Assembly: GCF_021353235.1 (NCBI RefSeq) | Contig: NZ_JAJTWT010000003.1 | Location: 186,001-250,000, forward strand | Direction: 5' to 3' | Length of the DNA: 64,000 bases | DNA from: Pelomonas caseinilytica | GTDB taxonomy: Bacteria; Pseudomonadota; Gammaproteobacteria; Burkholderiales; Burkholderiaceae_C | Part shown: positions 46,080 to 63,603 of the stretch, piece by piece | Position numbering within the stretch: the first letter of the stretch is position 1 | Layout of the letters: every line of letters starts with the position of its first letter | Position numbers and translations under genes: made by a program | Notes under the pieces: generated by a model | The model's input: only the letters and a program-made list of their open reading frames with translations | Told to the model about the DNA's origin: nothing | The model's database searches: none

Positions 46080-47975
46080 TCAGGCCGTTGCGAGGGCTTC
46101 GCCGCTGAGCACGTCCTTGAGCGGCGCGCCGCTCACCGTCTCCTGCCCCAGCAGCAGTTCGGCCAGCGCCTCGAGGCGCTCGCGCTTGTCCTCCAGCACG
46201 CGGCGGCACTCGGCCTGGGCGGCTTCGAGCAACTGGCGCGACTCGTCGAGCAGGGACTTCTGCACATCGGGGCCGATCAGCTCGCGCGGCACGCCGGCCA
46301 TGCTGAGCAGGCCGAAGGTCTTGCCGAAGCCGAGCGACCCGATCATGTTGGTGGCGAGTTCGGAGGCGCGCTTGAGGTCGTCGGCCGCGCCGGACGAGGC
46401 GTTGCCGAAGGCGATCAGCTCGGCCTCGCGGCCGGCCAGCATCATGGCCAGGCGGGAGCGCAGCTCGCGTTCGCCGTAGAGCGGCTCCTCGTTCGGGCGG
46501 GTCACGTAGGTCACGCCCAGGGCCGGGCCGCGCGGCTCGATGCTGACGCGCTCGACGCTGCCGGCATCCAGCACATGGGCCACCAGGGCGTGGCCGGACT
46601 CGTGAAAGGCGATGCGGCGCAGCGTCTCGGGCGTGATGACGCTCTTGGTGTTGGACACCTCGCCGCCGAGCTGGTGGGTCTCGAGGGACTGGTAGACGCG
46701 CTCCTGGCTGACCCGGGTCTCACCAGCCTCGGCGGCATAGGCCGCGGCGCGGTTGACGCAGTTGGCGATGTCGGCCGGCGACATGCCGACCGCGGTGCGG
46801 GCGATGGAGGGCAGGTCCATGCCCTCGGTGGCCTTGACCTGGCCGAGGTAGAGGCCGAAGAGCTGCTCGCGCTCGGGCGCGGTGGGCAGGCTGGTGCGCA
46901 CCACGAGGTCGAAGCGGCCGGGGCGGCGCATGGCCTCGTCGACGTTGTCGACGTGGTTGGTGGCGCCGATGACGACGACGTTGTCCAGCGACGAGAAGCC
47001 GTCCATCTCCACGAGCAGGCGGTTGATGATGCGGTTCTGCTCCTGCTCGCCGCCGCCGGGCGCCTCCTTGCCGCTGCTGCGCCGGCCGATGCCGTCGATC
47101 TCGTCGATGAAGATGATGCAGGGCGCCGCCTCGCGGGCCTTCTTGAACAGCTCGCGCACCTTGTTGATGCCGGCGCCGTAGAACATGGAGCTGAAATGGG
47201 AGCCGTCCACGCTGATGAAGCTGGCGCCGCATTCGCCGGCCAGGGCCTTGGTCAGCAGGGTCTTGCCGGTGCCCGGAGGGCCGTCCAGCAGCACGCCGCG
47301 CGGCGCGCGGGCACCGACGGCGACGTACTGCCTGGGGTCCTTCATGAAGGCGGCGACGCGGCGCAGGGCCTTCTTGGCCTCGTCGGCACCGATGACGTCG
47401 TCGAAGCGGGTGCGGGGCTTTTCCGCCAGCCGGGTGCGCGCGCCCAGGGTGCCGCGCATCTGGAACCAGATCAGCAGGCCGGCCACGCCGACGAAGGCCA
47501 GCAGCGGCGCCATCACGCCCATGGCATGGTCCAGCGACTGGATGAGGCGTTGGCCGGCGGTGCGCGGGTCGACGTCGATGTCGGTGAGGGCGAAGCCCTG
47601 GGCGAGGCTGAGTTCGCCCAGGTGCGAGCCCAACTCGTTCTTGCAGTTGAAGCCGCAATCGATCAGCCGCGTGCTGAGCTGGTGGCCGGCGCGGTCGGTA
47701 TAGAGCACGACGGGACCGCTGACGCCGACGGCCGCCACCTCGCCGGCGCGCACCGAGCGCTCGAACTCCGACGCCTCGCGCGGGTGGGCCAGCCACTGCT
47801 CGGGCGCGCGCTCGAAGACCTGGGCGGTGGCGTTCTTGCGCGCCTGCATCTCGCTGGCGGTGCGCTCCTGAAGCCGGGACAGGAAGAGGGCGCCGAGCAG
47901 CACCAGCGCGGTGGCGGCTGCGATGAGGAGCTTCTGGCGCAGGCGGGGGCTGGGTGAGTTGCTGGCGCTGTCCAT
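46080..47975 (-). CDS. FtsH-like membrane ATP-dependent zinc metalloprotease (paralogue)
   Basis: A 631-residue FtsH-family protease. Two membrane spans (about residues 17-33 and 155-172) flank a periplasmic domain of about 120 residues with a Cys pair (Cys107, Cys111) not typical of housekeeping FtsH. The AAA domain has Walker A GPPGTGKT (232-239), Walker B IIFIDEIDGIG and the SRH region TNHVDNVDEAMRRPGRFD; the M41 domain has HESGH (458-462). It is more divergent than housekeeping FtsH and not next to rlmE or folP, so it is a second, specialised copy. It converges on the toxin-like pair. ATG at 47975 gives the correct N-terminus. Confidence 0.88.
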   Translation of the reverse strand: MDSASNSPSPRLRQKLLIAAATALVLLGALFLSRLQERTASEMQARKNATAQVFERAPEQWLAHPREASEFERSVRAGEVAAVGVSGPVVLYTDRAGHQLSTRLIDCGFNCKNELGSHLGELSLAQGFALTDIDVDPRTAGQRLIQSLDHAMGVMAPLLAFVGVAGLLIWFQMRGTLGARTRLAEKPRTRFDDVIGADEAKKALRRVAAFMKDPRQYVAVGARAPRGVLLDGPPGTGKTLLTKALAGECGASFISVDGSHFSSMFYGAGINKVRELFKKAREAAPCIIFIDEIDGIGRRSSGKEAPGGGEQEQNRIINRLLVEMDGFSSLDNVVVIGATNHVDNVDEAMRRPGRFDLVVRTSLPTAPEREQLFGLYLGQVKATEGMDLPSIARTAVGMSPADIANCVNRAAAYAAEAGETRVSQERVYQSLETHQLGGEVSNTKSVITPETLRRIAFHESGHALVAHVLDAGSVERVSIEPRGPALGVTYVTRPNEEPLYGERELRSRLAMMLAGREAELIAFGNASSGAADDLKRASELATNMIGSLGFGKTFGLLSMAGVPRELIGPDVQKSLLDESRQLLEAAQAECRRVLEDKRERLEALAELLLGQETVSGAPLKDVLSGEALATA

Positions 47976-48268
47976 GGTGTGGGGCGGTGCGGTGAACGGG
48001 TGGATTAGGTTGAAGGCGAGACTACCGGCCCGCCCGGCGCGGCGCGCGTGCGTTATCGAGGCTTGGCGTCCGGCATCCGTAGCAATTGGCAACAAGGCCG
48101 GGAAGCGAGAAAAATTGCCGTGCGGCCGAGGGGCGGGCGGCCCCCGCCGGCCGGCCTCCAGGCACGAGGCTCCCTGATAGAGTCGGCCGCCGCTCCAGCG
48201 CACCGCATGCCTAAGCAGTTAGTGCTGGTGCGCCGGGTTCCAACTCCGTCACCAGGACTGAGCGCACC

Positions 48269-55440
<7,172 letters not shown>

Positions 55441-55441
<1 letters not shown>

Positions 55442-57975
55442 TGACCGTGACCACTTCCCCCCGCCTCGCCGCACGCCCCGACACCGCCGTGGACGACGGC
55501 CAGCGCATCAACGTGCTCATCGTCGACGACGAGCCCGCCAACCTGCTGGTGCTGGAGACGGTGCTCGACGACCCGGGCTACCGCGTCGTGCGCGCCCTGT
55601 CCGCCGACCAGGCGCTGCGCGCGCTGATGGCCGACGAGTTCGCCGTCATGGTGCTGGACATCCAGCTGCCCGACATGAACGGCCTGGAGCTGGCGCAGAT
55701 GATCAAGGAGCGCAAGAAGACCGCCCACCTGCCCATCATCTTCCTGACCGCCTACTTCGATCAGGACCAGCACCGCCTGCAGGGCTACGGCACCGGCGCC
55801 GTCGACTACCTGAACAAGCCGGTGAACCCGACCATCCTGCGCTCCAAGGTGGCGGTGTTCGCCGAGCTGCACCGCAAGACGCGCGAGATCCAGCGCGCCA
55901 ACACCGCCCTGCTGGCCGAGGTGGAGGAGCGCCGCCGCGCCGAGGAGAGGCTGCGCGAACTCAACGAGACGCTGGAGCGGCGCGTCGTCGAGCGCACCGA
56001 GGCCCTGCTGCAGGCCGACCGCAAGCTCCAGGCCACGCTGAGCAGCATCACCGACGGCCTGCTCCTCATCGAGCCCGACGGGCACATCGGCTATGCCAAC
56101 GAACAAGGCGCCCTGCTGCTGGGGCGGCATGCGAACGAGCTGGTCGGCCGGCACCGGCGCGAGGTCTTTCGCAGCTCGGAGTTCGAGGCCGGCTTCCAGC
56201 GGGCCGTCGGCGGCCACGAGGCCGTGTCCTTCGAGGCCTTCTTCGACGGTACCGCCTCGGGCGTCGGCGAGCGCTGGCTGCAATGCCACTGCTATCCGTC
56301 GGAGGAGGGCCTGTCGGTCTACTTCCACGACGTGACGGACCGGCGCGAGCTGCAGCTGCGCCGCGAACAGCTGCTGGCGGCCGAGCAGGCGGCCCGCAGC
56401 GCCTCCGAGCACGCGGCCCACGCCAAGGAGCAGTTCGTCGCCGCGGTGAGCCACGAGCTGCGAACGCCGCTGGCGGCCATCATCGGCTGGGCCAACGTGC
56501 TGGCCCAGCCCGGCATCGAGCCGCTGACCCTGCAGCGCGGCATCCAGGCCATCGCCCGCAATGCCCAGGCCCAGTCCTTCCTGGTCTCGGACCTGCTGGA
56601 GATGAGCCGCATCGTCGCCGGCAAGCTGCGCATCGACATGCAGCGCGTCGACCTCGGCGAGATCGCCGCCGCCGCGGCCGAGACGGCGCGGCCGACCGCG
56701 CATTCGCGCCAGCTCGAGGTGGAGCTGCGCGCCGCGGCCGAGCCGGCCGAGATGTTCGGCGACCCCAGCCGGCTGATGCAGATCGTCATGAACCTGCTCA
56801 CCAACGCGATGAAGTTCACGCCCGCCGGGGGGCGCGTGACGCTGGCGACCGCGGTGCAGGCGGAGTCCGTGGAACTCGTCGTCAGCGATACCGGCCAGGG
56901 AATCGCCGCCGAGTTCATGCCGCGGCTCTTCGACCGCTTCAGCCAGGCCGACGGTGCCGACGCGCGCCTGCATGGCGGCCTGGGCCTGGGCCTGTCCATC
57001 GTCAAGAACCTGGCCGAGCTGCACGGCGGCGAGGTGTCGGCCAGGAGCGCCGGGCCGGGGCAGGGGGCCGCCTTCATCGTGCGCTTTCCGCGGGCCAGCC
57101 ACTCGCCGCTGCGCTTCGGCAGCTCGGGCTGGATGGAGGGCGACATCGAGGGCGGCGAGGCCTCCATCGCCGGGCTGCGTGTGCTGGTGGTGGACGACCA
57201 TGCCGACGTGCTGGAGGTGCACGCGCGCCTGCTGACCGAGCATGACGCGCTGGTCACCACGGCCGGATCGGCCGAGGCGGCGCTGGAGCTGCTGCGGGAG
57301 CGTCGCTTCGACCTGCTGCTCAGCGACCTGGGCATGCCGGGCATGGACGGCTACGACCTGATCCGCCGGGTGCGCGGGGAACTCGGGCTGACGGCGGAGG
57401 TGCTGCCGGCCGCCGCCGTGACGGCCTTCGTCCGCAACGAGGACCGCGATGCGGCCCTGGGCGCGGGCTACCAGCGCTGTCTGCAAAAGCCGGTGTCGCC
57501 GATGTTGCTGGTGCGCGCCGTGGCTCAGCTCGGGGCGCACCGGCTCGCGCCGGCGCCGGCTGCCGAGGCGGCGGGCACGCCGCCCGTCCAAGGCGGGCGC
57601 AAGGATGCCGTCGCCCTGCGCGCCCTCTTCGTCGAGGACAACGAGGACCTGCGCGAGCAGACGGCTTGGATGCTGGAGGAGGAGGGGCTGGAAATCCGCG
57701 CCTTCGCGACGGCGGAAGACGCGCTGGCCTGCTATGCGCCGGGCGAGGTGGACGTCGTCATCACCGACGTCAGCCTGCCAGGCATGTCGGGCATCGACCT
57801 GGCGCGCGCCGTGCTGCGGCGTTCACCCGAGGCCTGGGTGGTGTTCTCGTCGGGCTACCCGATGGGCAACCGGCTGGCCGACTTCGGGCCGCACGTGCGC
57901 GCCCTGCTCAAGCCCTTCGATTTCGCGGACATCCACCGCCTGGTGGACGAGATCCGGGCCGACCTCCACCCCTGA
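55441..57975 (+). CDS. Hybrid sensor histidine kinase with N-terminal receiver
   Basis: An 844-residue cytoplasmic kinase: receiver (VLIVDDEP, phospho-acceptor Asp73 in VLDIQLPDMNG), coiled coil, PAS domain (about 205-315), HisKA with His338 (VSHELRTPL), HATPase (GGLGLGLSIVKNL), and two C-terminal receivers (VLVVDDHADVL with LLSDLGMPGMDG; ALFVEDNEDLR with VVITDVSLPGMSG). The ATG overlaps the stop of the giant HAMP kinase (TGATG), so the two are coupled and probably form one phosphorelay, with the giant kinase's receivers feeding or receiving phosphate. No output regulator with a DNA-binding domain is nearby. Confidence 0.92.
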
Positions 57976-58009
57976 GCCGCCGGGCGGCGGCTGCGTGAGG
58001 CGTCGCGCC

Positions 58010-58111
58010 TCAGGCGGAAATGGCGGTGTTGTCGCCGAAGGTGATGGTGTCGCCGAGCTGGCCCAGCAGGGCGATGGCGGACACGGCGAGGGTGATCAGA
58101 AGCAGTTCCAT
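58010..58111 (-). CDS. 33-residue hydrophobic peptide gene
   Basis: The frame encodes MELLLITLAVSAIALLGQLG followed by a short polar tail, so a single membrane-inserting helix is likely. An AAGAG/GAAAGA ribosome site precedes the ATG, and a plausible sigma70 promoter lies upstream on the same strand. It lies in the otherwise empty 354-base gap between the second kinase and dgoD, opposite in direction to both. Function unknown; small toxins, regulators or leaderless membrane peptides look like this. Confidence 0.5.
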   Translation of the reverse strand: MELLLITLAVSAIALLGQLGDTITFGDNTAISA

Positions 58112-58137
58112 TTCTTTCTCTTTCGTCTTGATTGCAA

Positions 58138-58183
58138 CGACTTCATTCTAAGGGTTAGTACCGAGTCAGCAAGGGTAAACCCT
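58138..58183 (-). promoter_or_regulatory. Sigma70-like promoter with overlapping inverted repeat for the small peptide gene
   Basis: On the minus strand TTGCTG, 16 bases, TAGAAT (5 of 6 at -10). The -35 and spacer lie between inverted AGGGTT/AACCCT words (about 58151-58183), which look like an operator. This supports the 33-residue frame being expressed and regulated. Confidence 0.45.
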
Positions 58184-58233
58184 ATGCATCGCTCGCATGG
58201 CACGATGCTGTAACTCGGCGCTCTCCGCCGGAG

Positions 58234-58250
58234 ATATCCCGAATCGATAT
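58234..58250. promoter_or_regulatory. ATATC-N7-GATAT inverted repeat upstream of dgoD
   Basis: A 5-bp inverted repeat with 7-base spacer in the AT-rich region before the galactonate operon, 80 bases upstream of dgoD. It could be a regulator site, for example of a GntR- or IclR-type protein; no such gene is in the window. Confidence 0.25.
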
Positions 58251-58329
58251 AGAAAAAGCGAAAAAATCCATATTTCACGACTAGCGCCGGCGCCTAAGCT
58301 GGATTCCGTTCACCGAAGCGGCCTAGCCC

Positions 58330-59478
58330 ATGCGAATCACCAAGCTGACGACCTACCGCGTCCCCCCGCGCTGGATGTTCCTGAAGATCGAGACCGACGA
58401 AGGCGTCGTCGGCTGGGGAGAACCGGTCATCGAGGGCCGGGCCCGTACCGTGGAGGCGGCCGTGCACGAACTGGCCGACTACCTCGTGGGCCAGGACCCG
58501 TCCCGCATCAACGACCTCTGGCAGGTCATGTACCGCGCCGGCTTCTACCGCGGCGGCCCCATCCTGATGAGCGCCATCGCCGGCATCGACCAGGCCCTGT
58601 GGGACATCAAGGGCAAGGTCATGGGCCAGCCGGTCCACGAACTGCTGGGTGGCCTGGTGCGCGACAGGATGAAGGTCTATTCATGGGTCGGCGGCGACCG
58701 CCCGGCCGACGTCATCCGCGACATCAAGCGCCTGCGCGAGGGCGGCTTCGACACCTTCAAGATGAATGGCACCGAGGAGCTGGCCATCGTCGACAGCGCC
58801 CGCAAGGTCGACGAGGCCGTGGCCCGCATCGCCGAGATCCGCGAGGCCTTCGGCCACGAGATCGAGTTCGGCATCGACTTCCACGGCCGCGTGGCCGCGC
58901 CCATGGCCAAGCCGCTGCTGAAGGCCCTGGAGCCCTACCGCCCGCTGTTCGTGGAGGAGCCCGTGCTGGCCGAGCAGGCCGAGCAGTACCCCCGCCTGGC
59001 CGAGCACACCAGCATCCCGCTGGCGGCTGGCGAGCGCATGTTTTCGCGCTTCGATTTCAAGCGCGTCTTCGCGGCCGGCGGCATCGCCATCGTGCAGCCC
59101 GACCTCTCGCATGCCGGCGGCATCACAGAGTGCTTCAAGATCGCGTCCATGGCCGAGGCCCACGACGTGGCCTTCGCGCCCCACTGCCCCCTCGGCCCGG
59201 TGGCGCTGGCGGCCTGCCTGGCGGTGGACTTCGTGTCCCACAACGCCGTGCTGCAGGAGCAGAGCATGGGCATCCACTACAACCAGGGTGCGGAGCTGCT
59301 GGACTTCGTCAGCAACCCCGAGGACTTCCACATCGCCGACGGCTTCATCAACCCGCTGCGCAAGCCGGGCCTGGGCGTCGAGATCGACGAAGAGCGTGTC
59401 ATCGAGGCCAGCAAGACGGCGCCGGACTGGCGCAACCCGGTCTGGCGCCACGTCGATGGCAGCGTTGCCGAATGGTGA
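58330..59478 (+). CDS. dgoD: D-galactonate dehydratase
   Basis: DgoD of the enolase superfamily dehydrates galactonate to 2-keto-3-deoxygalactonate. The protein is 382 residues, the same length as E. coli DgoD. The N-terminus [20 protein letters not shown], the metal-site region ([22 protein letters not shown]) and the catalytic FAPHCPLGP segment are all typical. Context (dgoK, dgoA, beta-galactosidase) fixes the substrate as galactonate rather than another sugar acid. Confidence 0.95.
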   Translation: MRITKLTTYRVPPRWMFLKIETDEGVVGWGEPVIEGRARTVEAAVHELADYLVGQDPSRINDLWQVMYRAGFYRGGPILMSAIAGIDQALWDIKGKVMGQPVHELLGGLVRDRMKVYSWVGGDRPADVIRDIKRLREGGFDTFKMNGTEELAIVDSARKVDEAVARIAEIREAFGHEIEFGIDFHGRVAAPMAKPLLKALEPYRPLFVEEPVLAEQAEQYPRLAEHTSIPLAAGERMFSRFDFKRVFAAGGIAIVQPDLSHAGGITECFKIASMAEAHDVAFAPHCPLGPVALAACLAVDFVSHNAVLQEQSMGIHYNQGAELLDFVSNPEDFHIADGFINPLRKPGLGVEIDEERVIEASKTAPDWRNPVWRHVDGSVAEW

Positions 59479-59643
59479 TGGGTGCCCCTCGCCTGGTCCC
59501 GCACCGGCTGAACGCCGGCGAGCCCAGTCGGTCCCCCGAGGGGACGGCGATGCTCGCGGCGTTGAGCCGCGAGCACATCGCCTGCGGGCCGGCTAGGGAC
59601 GGCCCGTCGCTCGGCCCGCAACCCCATGCCTTCGACCGCTGAC

Positions 59644-60549
59644 ATGGCTGATCCACAACTCATTGCTCTGGACTGGGGCAGCACGCGGCTGCGCGCCTTC
59701 CTGCTCGGCGCTGGCGGCGAGGTGCTGTTGTCACGCCAGTCCGACGCGGGCGCGTCGACGCTGTCCGGCACCGAGGCCTTCGAGCAAGCGTTGGCTACGC
59801 TGGTGGGCGACTGGCGCACGGCCCAGCCGGCGCTGCCGCTGCTGGCCTGCGGCATGGTGGGCAGCCAGCACGGCTGGCGCGAGGCGCCCTACGTCGCCTG
59901 CCCCGCTGATGCCACCGAACTCGCCGCCAGGGCGCCGCAGGTCCATGAGCGGCTGTACATCATTCCCGGCCTCGTCGACGACATCGCCACGCCCGACGTC
60001 ATGCGCGGCGAGGAAACGCAGATCTTCGGCGCCCTCGCCCTGCATCCCGAACTGGCCGGCGACGCCTGCCTGGTGCTGCCGGGCACACATTCCAAATGGG
60101 CACGCGTGGCGGCCGGGCGGGTGACCGGCTTCGCCACCCACATGACCGGTGAGCTCTTCGCGCTGCTGCGCCAGCATTCGGTGCTGGCCCGGCTGATGCC
60201 TGCCGACGGCAGCTCGCCGGCTTCGCCCGAGGCCTTCGTGCAAGGCGTGGATGCCGCGCGTGAAGACGGCGGCCTGGCCCACCAGCTCTTCGCCGTGCGC
60301 ACCCTGGGCCTCTTCAAGCAGCTCGCGCCCGAGCAACTGCCCGACTACCTCTCCGGCCTGCTGATCGGCCACGAGATCGCCGGCGAGCTGAAGCGTGCCC
60401 CGCAGCGACTGGCCCTGGTCGGCGACCCGGCCCTGTGCGCACGCTATGCCCAGGCCCTCGCCCGCTTCGGCCAGCCGGCGCCGCTGCTGCTGGACAACAC
60501 CGCGCCCGCAGGCCTGTGGCGGCTGGCCCAAACCATGAAACTGATCTGA
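59644..60549 (+). CDS. dgoK: 2-dehydro-3-deoxygalactonokinase
   Basis: DgoK phosphorylates 2-keto-3-deoxygalactonate. The 301-residue protein has the kinase phosphate loop LIALDWGSTRLRAFLL, GMVGSQHGW, LPGTHSKWA and the GLLIGHE motif. The start could be ATG 59644 or ATG 59626, six codons upstream; both keep the family N-terminus. The 165-base gap after dgoD shows no recognisable gene. Confidence 0.93.
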   Translation: MADPQLIALDWGSTRLRAFLLGAGGEVLLSRQSDAGASTLSGTEAFEQALATLVGDWRTAQPALPLLACGMVGSQHGWREAPYVACPADATELAARAPQVHERLYIIPGLVDDIATPDVMRGEETQIFGALALHPELAGDACLVLPGTHSKWARVAAGRVTGFATHMTGELFALLRQHSVLARLMPADGSSPASPEAFVQGVDAAREDGGLAHQLFAVRTLGLFKQLAPEQLPDYLSGLLIGHEIAGELKRAPQRLALVGDPALCARYAQALARFGQPAPLLLDNTAPAGLWRLAQTMKLI

Positions 60550-60551
60550 CC

Positions 60552-61169
60552 ATGCTCGCCTCCGCACTCCAGCAGCTCCCCCTCGTCGCCATCCTGCGCG
60601 GCGTCAGGCCCGACGAGGTCGAGGCCATCGCCGACGCCCTGTACGCCGAGGGCTTCCGCGTCATCGAGGTGCCGCTGAACTCGCCGCAGGCGACGGAGTC
60701 CATCGGCCGCCTCGCGCGCCGCATGCCGGCCGACGCCCTGATCGGCGCCGGCACCGTGCTCAGCACCGAGGCGGTGGCCGAGGTCGAGGCCGCGGGCGGG
60801 CGCCTCATCGTCATGCCGCATGCCGACACGGCCGTCATCCGGGCCGCCAAGCAGCGGGGCCTGGCCTGCATCCCTGGCGCGGCCACGCCGACCGAGGCCT
60901 TTGCCGCCGTGCAGGCCGGCGCCGACGCCCTCAAGCTCTTCCCGGCCGAACTTGTCACGCCCACGGTGCTCAAGGCCATGCGCGCCGTGTTGCCGCGCGA
61001 GCTGCGGCTGCTGCCGGTCGGCGGCATCACGCCCGAGACCATGGCCGTCTACCGCCAGGCCGGGGCGGCCGGCTTCGGCCTGGGCTCGGCGCTGTACAGC
61101 CCCGGCATGGCGGCCGATGACGTGGGCCGGCGGGCTCGCGCCTTCGTGCAGGCCTGGGGCGCGCTCTGA
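60552..61169 (+). CDS. dgoA: 2-dehydro-3-deoxy-6-phosphogalactonate aldolase
   Basis: DgoA cleaves 2-keto-3-deoxy-6-phosphogalactonate to pyruvate and glyceraldehyde-3-phosphate. The 205-residue class I aldolase starts LPLVAILRGVRPDE, has the Schiff-base lysine in ADALKLFPAE and the phosphate-binding LLPVGGITPE and GFGLGSALY. Length equals E. coli DgoA. It begins two bases after the dgoK stop. Confidence 0.95.
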   Translation: MLASALQQLPLVAILRGVRPDEVEAIADALYAEGFRVIEVPLNSPQATESIGRLARRMPADALIGAGTVLSTEAVAEVEAAGGRLIVMPHADTAVIRAAKQRGLACIPGAATPTEAFAAVQAGADALKLFPAELVTPTVLKAMRAVLPRELRLLPVGGITPETMAVYRQAGAAGFGLGSALYSPGMAADDVGRRARAFVQAWGAL

Positions 61170-61197
61170 CGGGAACGCCGAGGCCGAAGGACCGCCC

Positions 61198-63603
61198 ATG
61201 GCCCGCATCCTCCCGCTCGGCGCGGCGCTGCTGCTGACGGCCCTCGGCGCTGCCGCGGGAGCGGACACGCTGCTGAAGCTGGATGCCCGGGCGCCGGTGC
61301 CGGCGCCGCAGACCGGCTACCTCAAGCTCGGCACCACGCGCACGCCCCAGGGCCACACGCTGGCGGTCAACAGCCGGTACCTGCTGCGCGACGGCCAGCC
61401 CTGGCTGCCCGTCATGGGCGAGTACCACTACAGCCGTGCCCCCGCCTCGCAGTGGGACACCGAGCTGCGGCTGATGAAGGCCGCCGGCATCGACATCGTC
61501 GCGAGCTATGTGTTCTGGAACCACCACCAGGAGCGGCCCGGCGCCATCGACTGGAAGGGCAACCGCGACCTGCGTCGCTTCGTGCAGCTGGCCCAGGCCG
61601 CGGGACTGCAGGTGGTGGTGCGCCTGGGCCCCTGGGCGCACGGCGAGTCGCGCCACGGCGGCATCCCCGACTGGGTCGTCGACGCCATGCCCACGCGCAG
61701 CAACGACGCCGAGTACATGGCCCACGTCGAGCGCCTCTACGCCGGGATCGGCGCCCAGCTCAAGGGCCTGCTGTGGAAGGACGGCGGCCCCGTCATCGGC
61801 GTGCAGATCGAGAACGAATACAACCTCCGCGGCCCGGGCCGGGGCGAGGACCACATCCGCGCCTTGAAGGCGCTGGCGCTCAAGGCCGGCCTGGACGTGC
61901 CGCTCTACACCGTCACCGGCTGGGACGGGGCCGCCTACCCGTCGGGCGAGGTCACGCCCGTCTTCGGCGGCTACCCCGACGAGCCCTGGGCGACGAGCAC
62001 GACCGAGCTGGCGCCCAAGGAGACCTACGCCTTCCGCTTCGACACCCGCGTCAGCGGCGACCTCGGCGCGCAGACCCGGGCCCGCGGGGCCGGCACCGCC
62101 GAGACCGACAAGGACAAGGTGCCTTTCCTCGGCGCGGAGTACGGCGCCGGCCTGCCGGCCATGTACCGGCGCCGCACGCGGGTGTCGCCCGACGACGTCG
62201 CGTCGATGCTGCCGGTGCAGCTCGGCTCGGGCGTCAACCTGCTGGGCTATTACATGTTCCACGGTGGCCGCAACCCGGTGGGGGCGGCCGGCCGGGGCCT
62301 GGAGGAAAGCTCCCTGAGCGGCGGCTACAACGACACGCCGCGCATCAGCTACGACTTCCAGGCACCCCTCGGCCCCGACGGCCAGCAGCGCGAGGTGCTG
62401 ACCCGGCTGCGCCCCTTCCACTACCTGCTGCACGACTACGGCGGCCCGCTCGCCGCCATGACGGTGCGCCGGCCCGAGCAGGTGCCGGCCTCGCCCGCCG
62501 ACCTGCAGATGCCGCGCTGGTCGGTCCGTGCATCGGGCGACCGCGGCTTCCTCTTCTTCAACAACCACGTGCGCCAGCACGCCATGCCCGTGCAGGCCGG
62601 CGTGCGCTTCGAGGTCGCGCTGCCCGGCGGCACGGTCACCCTGCCGAGCCAGCCGGTGGACATCCCCAGCGGCGCCTATTTCGTCTGGCCCCTGAACCTC
62701 GACCTCGACGGCGTGCCACTGCGCTACGCCACCGCCCAGCCCGTGGCCCGGCTGGATGCGGGCGCGCTGGGCATCGTGCATGTCTTCGCGCCCACGCCCG
62801 GCATCGCGGCCGAGTTCGCGCTGGCGGACGGCGTCAGGACGATGTCGTCCGAGGGCGCGCAGATGCTGGCCATCGGCAAGTCCAAGGGGCGCCCGGTCAA
62901 CGTGCTGCTGCTGTCGACCGAGGAACTGGCGCGCTTGCAGGTCCTGGACGTGGCGGGCCAGCGCCGCCTCGTCTTCAGCGAGCAGCAGGCCTGGGTGGCC
63001 GACGGCAAGCTGCAGTTGCGCGGGCTGGCCACGCAGCCGCTGCGCGCAGCCGTGTTCCCGCCCCTGCCCAAGCCGCGCGCCGCCGGGCTGCTGACGCGCC
63101 AGGACGGCGCCTTGCAGCGCCTGGAGTTCAAGGCCGACGCCAGCGAACCCAGCCTGCGGGTCACGGCCGCACGGCCGGCGGGCAAGGCGCCGCCCGTGCT
63201 CAAGGGCGGCCCCGCCGGCGCCGCGCTGCAGCCCGCCCCCGAGGCCTTCGGCAGCGCGGCGACCTGGTCGCTGCAGCTGCCCAGGCCGCTGGCGCCCCGG
63301 GCCGAGGACGTGCTGCTGGAGCTGGACTTCGTCGGCGACATCGGCCGCCTCTTCGCCGGTTCCAGGATGCTGGACGACTGGTACTACAACGGCCAGCGCT
63401 GGCAGGTCGGCCTCCGGCAGTTCGATCTCGCGCCCGGCCAGACGCTGAGCCTGAGCGTGTTGCCGCTGCAGGCCGACGCGCCCATCTACATCGACGCCGC
63501 GCACCGGCCGGCCTTCGCCGAGGGCCAGACGCAGGTCGCCGAGCTGCGCGGTGCGCGCCTGCTGCCCCTGCGCCGCGTCGCCATCGCCTGGGGGCGTCGA
63601 TGA
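61198..63603 (+). CDS. Secreted GH35 beta-galactosidase
   Basis: An 801-residue exported glycosidase. The signal peptide (first about 21 residues, ending AAAGA) is followed by the GH35 TIM barrel, with acid/base Glu207 in GVQIENEYN and nucleophile Glu314 in FLGAEYGAG. The C-terminal half holds beta-sandwich domains that bind or position the substrate. It would release galactose from outside polysaccharides such as galactans; galactose would then enter the DgoDKA route after oxidation. It starts 28 bases after dgoA and overlaps the lactonase gene by four bases. Confidence 0.9.
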   Translation: MARILPLGAALLLTALGAAAGADTLLKLDARAPVPAPQTGYLKLGTTRTPQGHTLAVNSRYLLRDGQPWLPVMGEYHYSRAPASQWDTELRLMKAAGIDIVASYVFWNHHQERPGAIDWKGNRDLRRFVQLAQAAGLQVVVRLGPWAHGESRHGGIPDWVVDAMPTRSNDAEYMAHVERLYAGIGAQLKGLLWKDGGPVIGVQIENEYNLRGPGRGEDHIRALKALALKAGLDVPLYTVTGWDGAAYPSGEVTPVFGGYPDEPWATSTTELAPKETYAFRFDTRVSGDLGAQTRARGAGTAETDKDKVPFLGAEYGAGLPAMYRRRTRVSPDDVASMLPVQLGSGVNLLGYYMFHGGRNPVGAAGRGLEESSLSGGYNDTPRISYDFQAPLGPDGQQREVLTRLRPFHYLLHDYGGPLAAMTVRRPEQVPASPADLQMPRWSVRASGDRGFLFFNNHVRQHAMPVQAGVRFEVALPGGTVTLPSQPVDIPSGAYFVWPLNLDLDGVPLRYATAQPVARLDAGALGIVHVFAPTPGIAAEFALADGVRTMSSEGAQMLAIGKSKGRPVNVLLLSTEELARLQVLDVAGQRRLVFSEQQAWVADGKLQLRGLATQPLRAAVFPPLPKPRAAGLLTRQDGALQRLEFKADASEPSLRVTAARPAGKAPPVLKGGPAGAALQPAPEAFGSAATWSLQLPRPLAPRAEDVLLELDFVGDIGRLFAGSRMLDDWYYNGQRWQVGLRQFDLAPGQTLSLSVLPLQADAPIYIDAAHRPAFAEGQTQVAELRGARLLPLRRVAIAWGRR

